From positions 119,227,373 to 119,291,372 of the forward strand of contig OY987299.1 of NCBI GenBank assembly GCA_963920635.1: 64,000 nucleotides of DNA, given 5' to 3'. The notes under the pieces are model-generated. The model worked only from the letters and a program-made list of their open reading frames with translations, made no database searches and was not told the DNA's origin. This DNA comes from Pseudeuparius sepicola. Its lineage: Eukaryota > Arthropoda > Insecta > Coleoptera > Anthribidae. A program made the position numbers and the translations under genes. Of this stretch, positions 26,168 through 37,976 are shown in pieces; the stretch's first letter is position 1, and the number at the start of each line of letters is the position of its first letter.

Positions 26168-26480
26168 ATGGTTAGTGTTTTTGGAAAATGTCGTGTGCAG
26201 TACCAAGCTGTAAGAATTATAAGTCTAGGAGACCTCCGGGAATATCATTTTTTCGGTAAGTTTAGTAAAAACAATCGCCGAAATTTTGGGCACCATAGGC
26301 GCGCATCTGTATAATTTTAATGATTGAATATATGTGGTTAAAAATTCTTAACTTGGGGACTGATTGGACTTTGAGTCCAAATAAATTTGTTTGTTCGAAA
26401 TATTTTGCTGCTGATGCCTTTACTGTGCATCGTGGCGAACGATGCAGTCTGCAGTGCCAACGTCCATGGATGAAGTTGGT
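26168..26480 (+). pseudogene. THAP-like zinc-finger remnant
   Basis: A short frame opens at ATG 26168 (MVSVFGKCRVQYQ) and meets a gtaagt donor near 26255. From about 26360 another frame reads DWTLSPNKFVCSKYFAADAF, the pattern of the second half of a THAP domain (W...C-x2-H-F..D.F) with Tyr in place of the zinc-binding His, and the next frame gives SAVPTSMDE, close to the closing AVPTF box. THAP domains are DNA-binding modules of P-element transposases and related proteins. Broken by frameshift and substitution. Confidence 0.4.
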
Positions 26481-27144
26481 TTAATGTGGCCGCCACTTTT
26501 ACTAGGCAGTTCGCAACAAGCGTCTAGAGTCTGGCTAGGGACTTTTCAACCGGCCAATCATAGGCCGCGTCACCGAAAGCAAAGATATATACAACATATA
26601 TCTTTGCCGAAAGTAATCCGCCCAAAAAGCGCAGGAAACTTAAAAATAAATAATGTGTTAGAATGAGCACATATAAATCATTGTATTATTTCCTATTAAA
26701 TTGCAAAATACAAGATATTTAATAAAACAAAAAAAGGAACGCATGACAATTTTTGGTTTCTTTTAAAATATTTTTATTTAAAAAAATCTTAGGTATTATT
26801 TAAGTAACAAATTTAGGGAAATATCTAATATTTTTCTTTTGACGTTGGTTTTCCAATGTCTTTTTATTTTCTAAACTTTTTTTTCGTAGAAAATAATTAA
26901 TCTTCTCTGAGTATCCATATTTTTGTTAGCTGGTTCCTTTCTTCGCTTTATCTATTCATCTTCGTTACTGTTTTTTAGCGATATATTTTTAGAGTCACTC
27001 ATTGCACTCACTGTAGTTGCTATGGCTTTTATTTGACATTTTATATACCGAAGCTCTGCTAGACTTGCGAATTATGACTTATTTAGTCCTAACATATGTA
27101 ATATTATGTTGTTTTCTTTCATGCCTTGAAATCTCAGAGAAATG

Positions 27145-27324
27145 TTATTTCTCTGAGCTTGAAATACACTGTTTATTCTTGAATTGTTTATTACATTCAC
27201 AACACTTGAAGTTTTTTTGTGTGGCGAACTTTTGAGAATGTTGAGGAGAGTGTTTTTTGCTTACGTGACGTTTCAAAGAACTGTAATTATGATATTTGTT
27301 GCCACAGGCAGTACAACTAAACAT
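27145..27324 (-). CDS. 59-residue C2H2 zinc-finger frame
   Basis: On the minus strand ATG 27324 opens MFSCTACGNKYHNYSSLKRH followed by VSKKH: one complete C2H2 finger (C-x2-C-x12-H-x4-H), then KCCECNKQF, the start of a second finger that lacks its histidines before the stop at 27145. It lies inside the composite element between its inner inverted repeats, so it is probably transposon cargo. Function unknown. Confidence 0.5.
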   Translation of the reverse strand: MFSCTACGNKYHNYSSLKRHVSKKHSPQHSQKFATQKNFKCCECNKQFKNKQCISSSEK

Positions 27325-27681
27325 TATTATTTATAACAATACAATAACACATGTACAAACGTCAACAACCGCGAACCGCTGGCTTTCGACTTAACCTCCA
27401 AATTGCTTTCGACGACGGCCTTGGACGGCCGCCTGTGATTGGCCGGTTGAAAAGTCCCTAGCCAGAATCTAGACGCTTGTCAGTTCGCGCAGCTTGTAGC
27501 GTATTCTCCCTACTCCATTTCTCTCTTTTTCTCCCTTGGCGGGATAATTCTGCGCACCTGTTCGCGCAGCCGCCATTTGAGAATAGATTCTGTCAAATAG
27601 ACGCAGCGTCAGGGTGGTTCGGCAGTTCGTTGCCGGCTGTATTCGAGGCAATGCAGTGGCGTAGAGTTTGCTTTTTTGTGC

Positions 27682-28421
27682 AGTTCAGATAGGGTTACCA
27701 TCCGTACTCTTTTAAGAGTACAGGTACTCTTTTTCGACCCAATATTTTTTGTACTCTTACTTTTTAAAAATATGTGTCAAATGTACTCTTTTCCAGGATC
27801 TTTCTTTGCGACGCCGACGGAGATTTGCCATTTCTCTGGTGTAGCCATAATTAATTTATTAACTTAGTATCGATAGCTGGCGTGAGAGAACTCTTATTAC
27901 CATAATATTGCGTCTACCGTCCACTAGATGACATTATAGAAAACTAGGAACTGGGCAATAATCATCACTGCTAACAAGTAACAATCTGACTTGGTGGGGA
28001 ATTTTTTCCTTTTGTGGCCTCTGTTCTTTTCCTTTATAATTGGGGATATTTCCTTAAACCTAAAGACAAACACATAACACACCCAGGGCACTGCCGCGGT
28101 GGGAATCGAGCCCACGACGTACGGTGCCAAAGCGTAAGTACCACTCGTGCACCGCCGTCCGCAATTTTATAGGTTATTATATAATAAGTTATGTTGTGAC
28201 CTCAGAAAAAATTAACGTTGTGACAGTCAGACAGTAAAACCGGGTTGTGATTGTGAGTCGTGTCGTAGGTAATGGAATGTAATTGATGAATACATTTTCG
28301 TTTCTCACAAATAAAATAGTGTTTTATTAGATATAAGGTGTGTTTATAAAAAAAGGTGCGAGACCTTTTTTAGAGTTGTACACTTTTTCAAATCGCCTTA
28401 TCTGGTAACCCTAAGTTCAGA
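27682..28421. mobile_element. hAT-type non-autonomous element with perfect 8-bp target duplication
   Basis: Element 27690-28413 (724 bp) starts tagggttacca and ends with the inverse tggtaaccctaa region; agttcaga stands on both sides. An 8-bp duplication and a TAGGGTTACC-type end are hallmarks of hAT elements. It contains a tRNA-like SINE. Excising it restores the right arm of the surrounding inverted-repeat element. Confidence 0.85.
27935..28170 (-). repeat. tRNA-derived SINE nested in the hAT element
   Basis: On the minus strand a tRNA-like head (ggcggtgcacgagtggtac ... ggctcgattcc box B at 28102-28112) is followed by a non-coding body (gtttgtctttaggtttaagg ...). The head type differs from those of the two SINEs at 35.1 and 45.3 kb. 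Confidence 0.55.
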
Positions 28422-28446
28422 ATATCTACCGTTCTAAGTTCTTAAT

Positions 28447-29381
28447 AAGAGTATGCCCCTATATGGCGTCATCAGTAAAAATATTTTTTTCTTTTTGTAC
28501 CTTGTAAATGTACCTGTTCCCTAAAACACTCAATAGCAGTGTTCGATAGGCACAAAAAATGTTATATAAATCGTTTGAAATGACCTAAATCCGGTTTTGT
28601 AATATATTATAATATAAACCAAATCCCAAACGTTTGTCAATCTCCTTTCATCTCTTAGATAGTGATTTGAGCTTAGAAAAGGGGGGGGGATAGAGGACGC
28701 ATAATCGGGCAAATTGAGTGTGCCCAGTTCGGCACCATCAGTGGCGTATCGCTTGGGACTGGTAAATAATGAAAAATGCCTATAAAGCATTACTGTTGGT
28801 TTGTAATAAAGGGACCAAATTCGACAAAGCAACAAAATTTTAGTTGCTTGAGGCGGTATACAAATAATGAAATGTCTTTTTTCCTTGAAGCTATTTTTCT
28901 AACTATAAATATTTACCTATGAAAGGTTATTCCTGATATTTTCTGTTCACCTCGACTTTTGCAACTGCAACCAAAAGCTAAACAAAACACCATTATAAAA
29001 ATAACAATATCATTCAGTCCTTAAGACCACAAAATCACAAAAACTAAACCTGATGTAACACACGACGTCTGGCACCAAATTATGGCGTCGCATTGATATT
29101 TGGGCACACTCTCTGCTATGGGCTATGGTCCGTATATACACGTTACGCGTCCTCTCCCCTCCCTTGTCTAAGGATTTGGGATATGTTTCACTGAATTTTT
29201 TCAAATAAAAAATTCAAGTTATTGTCTGGATAAGTATAGGTATAAACAAATTTAATGACTCTGTGTAAAACATCTGTAAAAAGTTTTGTTTTAAATATTT
29301 TTGCGACTACCTATTATTACTAACTTAACAAGATTATAACGATATTTTCAAAGAGACAGGGAACAGGGAGCAATATTTTGC
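28447..29381. other. Non-coding stretch
   Basis: AT-rich, with a poly-G run at 28681. No recognised gene or element ends. Confidence 0.45.
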
Positions 29382-29493
29382 TTTACCGCAATCAAAACAA
29401 AAACAAATTTGTTAGGTTAGGTGCAATTGAATAGATATGGGCATGCGCACAATGTGAAAGCCAAAGTGGAATGCGGGGCGCTAGCCGCCTGTA

Positions 29494-30664
29494 TACAGGG
29501 TGTCCGGAAAGTATGGGGCAATCTTACAGGAGCAGGTAGGGGACGTCAAAATATTACGATTGAGCTTTACCACTACGGGTCAGATCTCAATACTTACTGA
29601 GATACAGTGCGTTGTAACTCTTTTTTTCAAATTGAATTATGGCAATATCTCCCAAACTAATCAAGCTGTTGAACTGAAATTTGGCACTGCTGTGTTTTTG
29701 GCGATGGAGAATAAGCTGAAAATGTCAATTTCGCCGTATCTCACAGAGGGCGACACTTGCGCTGTTTTTGGATCGTGCTTTTACTCGTAACTTTTTTGAG
29801 GTTATGTTTTTGGTCCTGCAGGTCTATCATTTTAGTGCATCTTTTCACTCTGCAAGAAAAAGGTACTCTTGTTTCATAACGATAAAGTCAACCGTTTGCG
29901 TTGAAATTGCCAAAACGTGCCCCAAAACACCTGTTGAGTTCAATATTCGAAACATAAAATTTTCACCTACCGCTTTCAAGTGTTTCATATCAACGGTACC
30001 ATTTGAAGTGAAAAAAAATCCCTATGAACAAAGTACCAAAAATTATTCGCTTTCAAAATGGAAAGGATTGAATTTGACAAAATTTTGACACGCTGTTTCA
30101 AGAAAACCAATGGTGTTTTGACCACTGCTCATTTGGCATTTTTTTCATCATTTTGAATGTACAGTTGATCTGTAATATTTGAAAGTGGTAGGTGAAAATT
30201 TTAAGTGTCGAATATTGAACTCAACAGGTGTTTTGGGGCACATTTTGCCGATTTCAACGCAAACGGTTGATTTAATCGTTATGAAACAAGAGTACTTTTT
30301 TCTTGCAGAATAAAAAGATGCACTAAAATAATAGACCTGCAGGACCAAAGAGATAACCTCAAAAAAGTTACGAGTAAAAGCACGAGCCAAAAACAGCGCA
30401 AGTGGCGCCCTCTGTGAGATACGGCGAAATTGACATTTTCAGCTTATTCTCCATCGCCAAAAACACAGCAGTGCCAAATTTCAGTTCAACAGCTTGATTA
30501 GTTTGGGAGATATTGCCATAATTCAATTTGAAAAAAAGAGTTACAACGCCCTGTATTTCAGTAACTATTGAGATCTGATCCGTAGTTGTTGAGCTCAATC
30601 GTAATATTTTGACGTCCCCTACTTGCTCCTGTGAGATAGCCCCATACTTACCGGACACCCTGTA
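29494..30664. mobile_element. Fold-back mariner-type MITE, 1.17 kb
   Basis: Element 29496-30662, TA-flanked, ends cagggtgtccggaaagtatg and inverse; the two halves are near-perfect inverse copies about a centre near 30110. Its left flank (29382-29495) recurs unoccupied at 45746-45862, confirming the insertion site and the TA duplication. Confidence 0.9.
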
Positions 30665-32149
30665 TTTACCTAATGTGGCTCCGTCCGACGTCCGACCCGT
30701 CCCCACACAGTGTTGCCAAATATTCTATTATATATTATAATTAGAAGCATTTTACGATACTGGATAATGTACGATAATTTCTAAATATTGACATGATTTT
30801 CATACGTATGATCAGTAGCGCACACAGGATTTTGGCTGACACACGATCCCCATAAGAAAATTACAAAATTGGCCGTTCTATATAGGAAAACAAAAGTCAC
30901 ATACATAATAATATTATTAATAACATGTAAGTACCATACATAATTAGGTAGGTATGTTCGCGGAGCATTTGGGGTCTACTTCGGGATCGCCAACTGTCAA
31001 TTTTGATGGGTGGGAAAAAAATCCCAATCTGCTCCGCGAATCTAATGATCTTTTTTTCCAACATCTCATTTTTTGTGTTTATGTATCTATTATTAATGTT
31101 AAAAAGGCGACCAAATAACCTAACCCTAACCTAACCTAACGTAACCAAACAAATGTTGAATATGTAAAAAATAAATAAATATAAGATTATTTAAAAGTTA
31201 CCTAATCTAAATCTTGTAGTTGAAAAAAAAACGAGAATTTCATTCTGCAATTGTTACTACAGACTCCTGTAAATCGTTTTAGTCCTCTGGCAACACTGCG
31301 GCCTTGCCCACAACCAGTTTCGGACATATAGGTTAAGAAATGCGGCGTCAATGCTTTTGCCTGGCAACACCGCTGACAGGAGGCAGAACGGTCAGCGCCA
31401 CCTTACCGGGTTGGATGAACCTTGGTTGGAATTTCTGTAAGGAATTCTGCGGGGGGGGGGAGGGGCAAAGGGGGAGAAGCGGGAAATTTGAACTAGGATC
31501 TCCCACTGGAATATTGAATTACTTTTAATTATTGCTTTATTTCAAAAAAAGAGCGCATAAAGTGATATATTCCGCCACATTATGTGTTCCTTTTCAGAAA
31601 TAAAACAATTAAAAGGACTACAGGGATATATTAAAGTATTTTCGTTTTTTTTATATATATATATTTAAAACAAAAACCAAAGCAACATATCAGGCAGGTA
31701 TAATAATAACAATTCTCGCCCTCACACTAATCTAGGAGTATTGTGGGGGGAGGGGTGGCACCACCACCAATAAAACCATATACAAAAACTTAATGAATAG
31801 AAACAAAATAAAAATTAACTCCTATTTAGAAAATACATATCACAGGTCCTTGGTCCTCTTTCAGTCCGGATAAATCACACATAAACAGTCTTGGTCATTG
31901 TTAATATTCCTAGTCTACCGAACTTGGTTCGGCAATCCGGAAACATGTAATAAAGATAAAATCGATTAGTGAGTTCCTTATCAGCAGATCGCAATAGCTA
32001 CAAGTAAGGGAAGCAAATATGTTAGATAGGAAATAATAAAGACAGTTAGGAATTTTTAAACTTCTTGAGTTTTTTAGTATGTCCCTCACTAATTCGCTTC
32101 GTACCTTTTTTCTCCCTGATATACTTAAAAATAGTTAATCTCACACATT
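30665..32149. other. Non-coding stretch with a dispersed repeat
   Basis: Contains a short run of insect-telomere-like CCTAA units near 31118-31142, the second copy (31338-31490) of the repeat at 23667-23770, and a TA-rich tract near 31655. No gene. Confidence 0.45.
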
Positions 32150-32255
32150 ATTTATTAATGAATAAAGCAATTTGACCTATTGTGGATGATGTTGAAGTAA
32201 CTCCGGCCATGTCTGAGATTCTTCGGAGACACGCCACCTGCTGCGTCTTCTATTC

Positions 32256-32873
32256 TCAAATTAAGTTGCCTCCATTCTCCGTTTCAACAGTTTCCATTGT
32301 ATCTAAAATAATAAAAAGGTGTTATTTTTTACTATCGGTACCACCTATCTTTAAATCAAACAGAAAACTACTACTGGAGTTAAACAATAAAAAACACATT
32401 AAAACACACTAAACACAGAAAATAATAACTGCTGAAAAACAACGACTACTAAGTAGACGGGGCTTTCAGTACGAGTCATTTTAGCAGTCGAACGAAACTG
32501 GTTCGACTATGCTTTTACTGACTAATGTTATTAATCTAGTGGTAATAACATAGACAAGAAGAAACAACAGGAATAAAGGGAATAAATATAACTTGTAACA
32601 GTGTCTCTAAAAATAGCCCCCTAACCATACTTTTCACACTGCCTATTCATATTTGGAATATTCCTCGAATAACACATTGATAATAATTCGGGAAGAACTG
32701 TTATGAGTTATGGCATTAATAAATAATAACATATTTGACTTACCTTGTTCGAGATTGTTGATATATTTTTTTATTAAAACTTCAAAATTTGCAAATTCAT
32801 CGATCGCCAAGGCGTCTGATTCCGGCGATTCTATTGGTCCAACCCTCCAACCCGTAATGTATAGGCAACCCGT
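32256..32873 (-). CDS. Two-exon C-terminal coding tail, unrecognised protein (partial)
   Basis: Reading the minus strand, 32873-32744 is open and encodes GWRVGPIESPESDALAIDEF followed by ANFEVLIKKYINNLEQ, ending at a good donor (gaacaag|gtaagt, phase 1). The next acceptor (ttattttag|at) at 32302 joins in phase and adds DTMETVETENGGNLI and a stop at 32256. An AATAAA on the minus strand near 32150 could be the poly(A) signal. The acidic, helical tail and matched splice phases argue for real coding sequence. No start codon is visible and the upstream exon is missing; the pogo-like element at 33182 lies upstream. It could be a host gene or the end of an old transposase. Confidence 0.35.
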
Positions 32874-33179
32874 TTAACTTAGGGTCGCGTTCAGAGCAAA
32901 TATAGCTCACTTTTTGCTACCTTCGATCATACCCTTCGGCCTTCACAACCCGACGTAATGGCCGACCTGTGTTGCCAATGCGCCGGACCCAGATGCATAC
33001 CCCGTTTCGGACTGCCGCAGACGGGTAATCTGTGCCGCAGACGGTCTGCCCAGACGCCCGCACTCCGCACACCCGATTGAACTAATTCAACATACCGAAA
33101 CTAGAAAATCAATATTCTTTGGATTAGGTAAGTATCATTGTATAAAAGTACATAGGTACCTATAAATTTAGTGATTTGG

Positions 33180-34342
33180 TACCGTAAACCGGGGTGACTT
33201 CGGACTTGCAGGGTGACTTCGGACAAGGTACAATTTATTTTCAAATGTAGACAACCAGATAAACCTGTAGGTGTATATTCAGTTTGTGGTCACAAATGGT
33301 CGAAAGTCATTCTAAACCGAGCCCCCCCACACGATTTTCACTGTTTACCACAGATTACCCACCTTGTTTACAACGTAAATTTGTGGCTGCTACAGGTAAT
33401 TATATTTTTTATCAAAATCGCGTTTTTTTAAATACCTTACATAGGTACCAAGATTACCTTGTGAGTGTTAAATATCCGACAATATTAGTATCAGTACACC
33501 AATCACCAATCCCTATAGTTTTGTGTATTTATAACCTCAAATTCAAATGGTTCCTGTTTTAACTTTTTTAATACAGGATGATTAATAAAAATGTGCATTT
33601 TAGGGGGCGACTTTGGACAATGCCACGGACATACAAAAAAATGTTAGGGTCAAGGAATTATAAAAATTACCAAACCACCACAGTAGAAAAAGCCAAAGTG
33701 CCTCTTTGCGATAAAAGTAGATTCAAATATTACGTAGCTGAAGTAAGACAAAAATATTTTGATGATATTTAGTAAGCTTTTTGAGAAAGAAAAGACTGGG
33801 CGAAGACGAAATTTATTTCCATTTCCCTCTAGTCCCTGACGAAGGAGAAATAACCAGAACTGATATCCTTACTATATTATGTCATCCTAAACCTCTAAGA
33901 AGAGGCCGATATACATTATGTTTTATAATTTACCATGCAAAGATTCTATTAGACAGAATAGTGTTTTTTTATGTTTTTAAGATTTTATTGGAAATGGGTT
34001 TTTTAAATTTTTTAACCATACGTTGTTTTAATTTTTAATTTTTTATTAAATAATATAATCCTTTTTCCTCTATTTTACCTTAAAAGTGTAAAATTATTAT
34101 TAAAAAAATAAAAATGTGTCCGAAGTCGGTTATAGGACGTTCCTACTTTGATTTTGAGTTCGGACAAAAAAAAAATTAAAAATAAAAAAACAGGTGACTT
34201 TTTTTAAAAACTTTTTTGTTCAAAATGCAGCTGAGACATGTGGGAAGGCTATTTAAAAAAATGGATGCCCTAGGATTTCATTAAATTGTTGAAATTGAAG
34301 AAAATTCGAAAAAAACGTCCGAAGTCACCCCGGTTTACGGTA
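33180..34342 (+). mobile_element. pogo-like TIR element remnant
   Basis: Element 33182-34340 between TA dinucleotides; ends ccgtaaaccggggtgacttc and inverse, with a second gtgacttcggac just inside. Frames in it include MPRTYKKMLGSRNYKNYQ (from about 33614), resembling the start of the N-terminal helix-turn-helix of pogo/Tigger/Jerky-type transposases, and an unplaced frame from 33781 (YFHFPLVPDEGEITRTD). The catalytic core is missing, so it would be non-autonomous. Confidence 0.65.
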
Positions 34343-34514
34343 CTTGGTGCACGTTGATGAGTTCGGATTACGTGTGTGACGTCACTCTATCGCGATTAAA
34401 AGGAAATGGGTGAAGTAAACAAGTGACGCACGTTATCAAAAAACGCGAAGGGTTAGGAAACGGAACGCATTTTTTTAAATCAAAACACATTTTGTATACC
34501 TATTTAAGGGTAAG

Positions 34515-34762
34515 TAAGTTCGGCATTGAAACTCCGAGTGCGCCTATTTCCCTCTCTCTCTCTTCATCAGACTACCCATAGTTAGCCATCTCTTTCCGCC
34601 TTCTAGGAATCCATACGGCTGGAGCTTGGTAGATGGTTGTGTCTAGTTGCCGTAGAAACCAAAGACGGGAATTTGAAAGAAATAGCTAAATACCGGTGGC
34701 CTGATGAAGAGAGAGAGAGGAATAGAATAGGCGCACTCGGAGTTTCTTCAATTCCGAACTTA
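34515..34762. mobile_element. Small hairpin MITE
   Basis: Inverse ends of about 45-50 bp (taagttcgg, then gaaactccgagtgcgcctat and ctctctctcttcatcag). No target duplication resolved. Confidence 0.65.
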
Positions 34763-35104
34763 GCTAAACAAACTGAACGAAAGCAAGCTGATCGATAGTG
34801 TTTATCAGGGCCGGCGCTAGGCTTTGCGAGCCAGGTACAATACAAAAGTACAATGTTTTTTTTTAGCTTTGTTAAAAAAACACACTTTTTTAATTTAAAC
34901 AAATTTCTAAAATTTACTTCAGACAGCGCTGTAGTAGTAGGTACATGATTATTTTAAAATGATTTTATCAGTTTTTGAGAGAACGGTTAAATTTAGAATG
35001 TACTTAAACTTTAAACTACCGTTAAACGGTCGCGTACTAAAATGCCGTTACTGGACATGACGTTACGGAGGATAATCTGTGTATGATTTTAAGACTACTG
35101 CAAG

Positions 35105-35390
35105 GTTGTGGTGGCGCAATGGTAGCGTACTGGAATCGCATTCAGAAGATCGTAGGTTCAAATCCTGATGCTCGCATTGATTTTTTTTAATTTTTGTTAA
35201 TTCGCGATTATTTCCCCTTCTTTAAATTACACGCTACGAGAATCCGTATTAAAAAGCTAAAATTGATAAAAAAAAGCGACTTCCAAGCGCGGTTAGCAAA
35301 AAAGTTAGGTATCTCTCTGTAAAATAATTTAATTTCGAGTTTTTTGTTAAGTCAAAATTGATAAAAAAGCGACTTCTTCGTTAATCGCTT
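35105..35390 (+). repeat. tRNA-derived SINE, tRNA-Trp-like head
   Basis: Box A (tggcgcaatgg, 35112-35122) and box B (ggttcaaatcc, 35155-35165) of an internal pol III promoter are perfect and correctly spaced. The head resembles tRNA-Trp (gtggcgcaa-ggtagcg, ttcagaag), with a degenerate anticodon loop. The body (tttccccttctttaaatta ... gcgacttccaagcgcggtta) is shared with the minus-strand copy at 45198-45497. The body repeats aaattgataaaaa-gcgactt twice. Confidence 0.8.
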
Positions 35391-35823
35391 TTATTTTGTT
35401 GGACACGCCCATGAATCAACACAGGTGGCTCTCATATCCAGTAACGGCATTTTAGTTCGGTAGTTTAAGTTCAGGGTTAAATTTATAGGAAAATGCCTTG
35501 GGGAAAATTTATTTACTTTTCGATATAGATTTTTGATATGCAAAAAATTAAGAATTTTTGAAAAATTCACAAACGTAGTTCTAGTGCCGTTTCTTTAATA
35601 CATGACAGATTGAATCAATTTTTTGCATACGATTATTGCAGTAGAATTATGGGCCATTGATACCTATTTGTCTTGGAAAACGGAAAATACTAGGAGAAAA
35701 AATTCGATTTTTCAAAATTCCTATTTTTTTGCAGATTAAAATTAAAATCTCCCATGACCTCTTCAGAAATATTGCTTCCAGTGGAACTTGACAACTTCTT
35801 GCCCGTTTCAAAGATACTTATGA

Positions 35824-36105
35824 GGAGTCTCCCAGAACACGTGGTTATTTGATTCAGTATATATAACCAAATTTAACAATGAACCGTCATGGGCATACAC
35901 CGCAGTTTGCAGGAAATTGTTTGAGGACCCACCGAGGGATATACCCTACATGGACCTCGCGAAGTGTAAGGAGAATGTAATAGCAACTCTACCACAAAAT
36001 GCAGAATTGATGGAAATTATACCGCTCTTTCCGGATGAGAATGACGGTGCAGAACCTAAATGCCTAATCATCGTGCGATACGTACCCAATGTGCCGCATG
36101 CTTAA
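35824..36105 (+). CDS. Unrecognised open frame of 93 codons
   Basis: A frame free of stops from 35824 to 36105 encodes an ordered, coding-like sequence (SWAYTAVCRKLFEDPPRDIP, later KCLIIVRYVPNVPHA and a stop). Codon usage and composition are more protein-like than the AT-rich surroundings. The first in-frame ATG is at 36094 on no good context, or internal at 35950; the frame may begin at an acceptor near 35835. The following stretch (about 36150-36470) belongs to an inverted repeat whose other arm is at 36765-37060, so this may be part of a mobile element. No family recognised. Confidence 0.25.
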   Translation, partial: GVSQNTWLFDSVYITKFNNEPSWAYTAVCRKLFEDPPRDIPYMDLAKCKENVIATLPQNAELMEIIPLFPDENDGAEPKCLIIVRYVPNVPHA

Positions 36106-36149
36106 TTTGTGATAATAGGGAGTTGAAGTGCTATGGCAATACGTTAGAG

Positions 36150-37060
36150 CCTTAGTCAGGGAAGACAGATCCGAAAAGACGCTTCTGAAACATCGGACTG
36201 TGTGCGTGCACTCGAAGGATCCACTTTTTAAAAAATATGTAGGTACTGTATATTACATAGTATATCACATAACTTTTATTAATAAAATTTTTCATTATAT
36301 TTTAAAATACACTTTACTCTTGAGGTAAAGAAGACAACGAGGTTTTGTGCGGAAAGTGCACTTGTTAGGAAATACACTAGGGCACTAGGTGGCACTAGTA
36401 CATGATCGAATTTTGGGGTGCTGATTCCTGACTATATATAGGTAATTAGATAAGGTGACCAGGCAAAACACCGAGCCCTCCGGAGGGCTCCGTTAAGTTA
36501 GCAATAATTGCAAAAAAATATAAAAAAATATTTTTCTATTATTTTGACTTATCGTAAAAAATAGTATATTACATAACTTTTATTAACAAAATTTTTCATT
36601 ATATTTTAAAATACACTTTACTCTTGAGGTAATTTTGTGATAAGTTTTTGGACGCCCTGTATATATTTTTCAAATTCTAATGTCGTTTTTCAAAGTTCCA
36701 ACATAAGCAAAAACTTTTATAAATAATGACATTTTGTCGAAAAATAAAAAAATAGTAGGTATATTTCCTAACAAGTGCACTTTCCGCACAAAATCTCGTT
36801 GTCTTCTTTACCTCAAGAGTAAAGTGTATTTTAAAATATAATGAAAAATTTTATTAATAAAAGTTATGTAGTATACTATGTAATATACAGTTACCTACAT
36901 ATTTTTTAAAAAGTGTATCCTTCGAGTGCACGCACACAGTCCGATGTTTCAGAAGCGTCTTTTCGGTGTTTTGCCTGGTCACCTTATCTAATTACCTATA
37001 CATATATAGTCAGGAATCAGCACCCCAAAATTCGATCATGTACTAGTGCCACCTTATCTT
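36150..37060. repeat. Nested inverted repeat
   Basis: 36150-36470 and 36765-37060 are inverse copies in rearranged blocks: ggcactagtacatgatcgaa, taattagataaggtgaccag, aagtgcacttgttagg and the (aaaatacactttactcttga) block. A GC hairpin (gccctccggagggc) lies at 36474. Not coding. Confidence 0.7.
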
Positions 37061-37683
37061 GAATTACCTTTACTTATGTGGTTTTCTTTTTATAATATCA
37101 TTGAAATAAAATAAATAATTAAAATAAAAAAATAATGTTACTACTTCATAATACCACCACCACCACCGAATTATTCAATGTTGATAAATAATATGTTTTT
37201 TCTACTAGCGTGCGTAAAGTACCCACTTTATACGCACTCGGGACTATTTCAGTATTTCACGCACTAGTGCGTAAAAGTAAAACTGTCTGTAAATCCTGTA
37301 TTCCATAACAGATCTAAGCACATAGATGTGCGACAGAATGTCAACCACCAGCTCCGCGTCCAAAGCGAAAACGACGAACTAGCTTTGAAATGCTACTGGA
37401 CACCAATCCAGAGGCTTTGCCAAAGCGAACAAGGTAAGCACTGACAGTTTTGCGTCTAAAGTTGATTCAAGTGCATAAAGGTGCGTCCACACTATGCCGT
37501 CCGGCACAATTCGGCATTGCCGTCTGGCAAAAGCCGGTCGTCTTTGCCGAAAATTTAGCAGACGTCCACATCAAAAAAGGCGCGCGGCACAGGCCGACCG
37601 AAGCCGCTCTTTCCTCTCGGTTGAAAATTTGGCACTTGGTACAGTTAGATGTTTGCTTAAATAAACAAAAAGTCAGCTGGCTA
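37061..37683. other. Non-coding stretch
   Basis: No gene recognised; short (cca)n tract near 37150. Confidence 0.4.
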
Positions 37684-37976
37684 TACAGGGTGGCTGATTA
37701 GTGCGAGGAAGTACCAAAACTACACTAAAAGAAAGGATTTTTCAATTTTTCTTTCTATCAAAACATGTAATTCAATAAGCTCCAAATATACTGGGTGTTC
37801 CATTTAAAAAAATCATCTCGATTGTCACCACGCTTTCATGAAATACCCTGTATAACTCAAAATATTTTTAAAATGTGCCCCTTTCCGTCCTACATAGTCC
37901 CATAGAAAGAAAAATTGAAAAATTTCTTTTTTTAGTGTAGTTTTGGAACTTCTTCGCACTAATGGGCCACCCTGTA
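37684..37976. mobile_element. Mariner-type MITE, 289 bp
   Basis: Element 37686-37974 with TA on both sides, inverted ends of about 50 bp starting cagggtggctgattagtgcg. Confidence 0.82.

Larger units (their letters stand above)
25789..28446. mobile_element. Composite inverted-repeat element with THAP-like and C2H2 remnants
   Basis: The outer arms match in inverse: ttaagaagttagaacggtag at 25790 against 28422-28446, and the continuation (ctacgccactgcattacctc, then gcgtctatttgacagaatct) against 27540-27689. The right arm is interrupted by a hAT insertion (27690-28413). An inner inverted pair (26513-26575 and 27418-27480, ggctagggacttttcaaccg) marks a further nested structure. Superfamily not determined; both ends carry TTAA, one possible target site. 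Confidence 0.6.

Noticed and set aside
29500..30706. Frames of 96-112 codons on both strands
   Set aside because: Palindromic mariner-type MITE; no transposase motif.
31115..31145. CCTAA repeats resembling the insect telomere
   Set aside because: Only about four imperfect units; too short to call an interstitial telomere.
35101..35170. Functional tRNA-Trp gene
   Set aside because: The anticodon loop is degenerate, the acceptor stem is unpaired, and the sequence runs into a repeated SINE body.
36470..36495. GC hairpin resembling a bacterial terminator
   Set aside because: Eukaryotic context inside an inverted repeat; no gene ends there.
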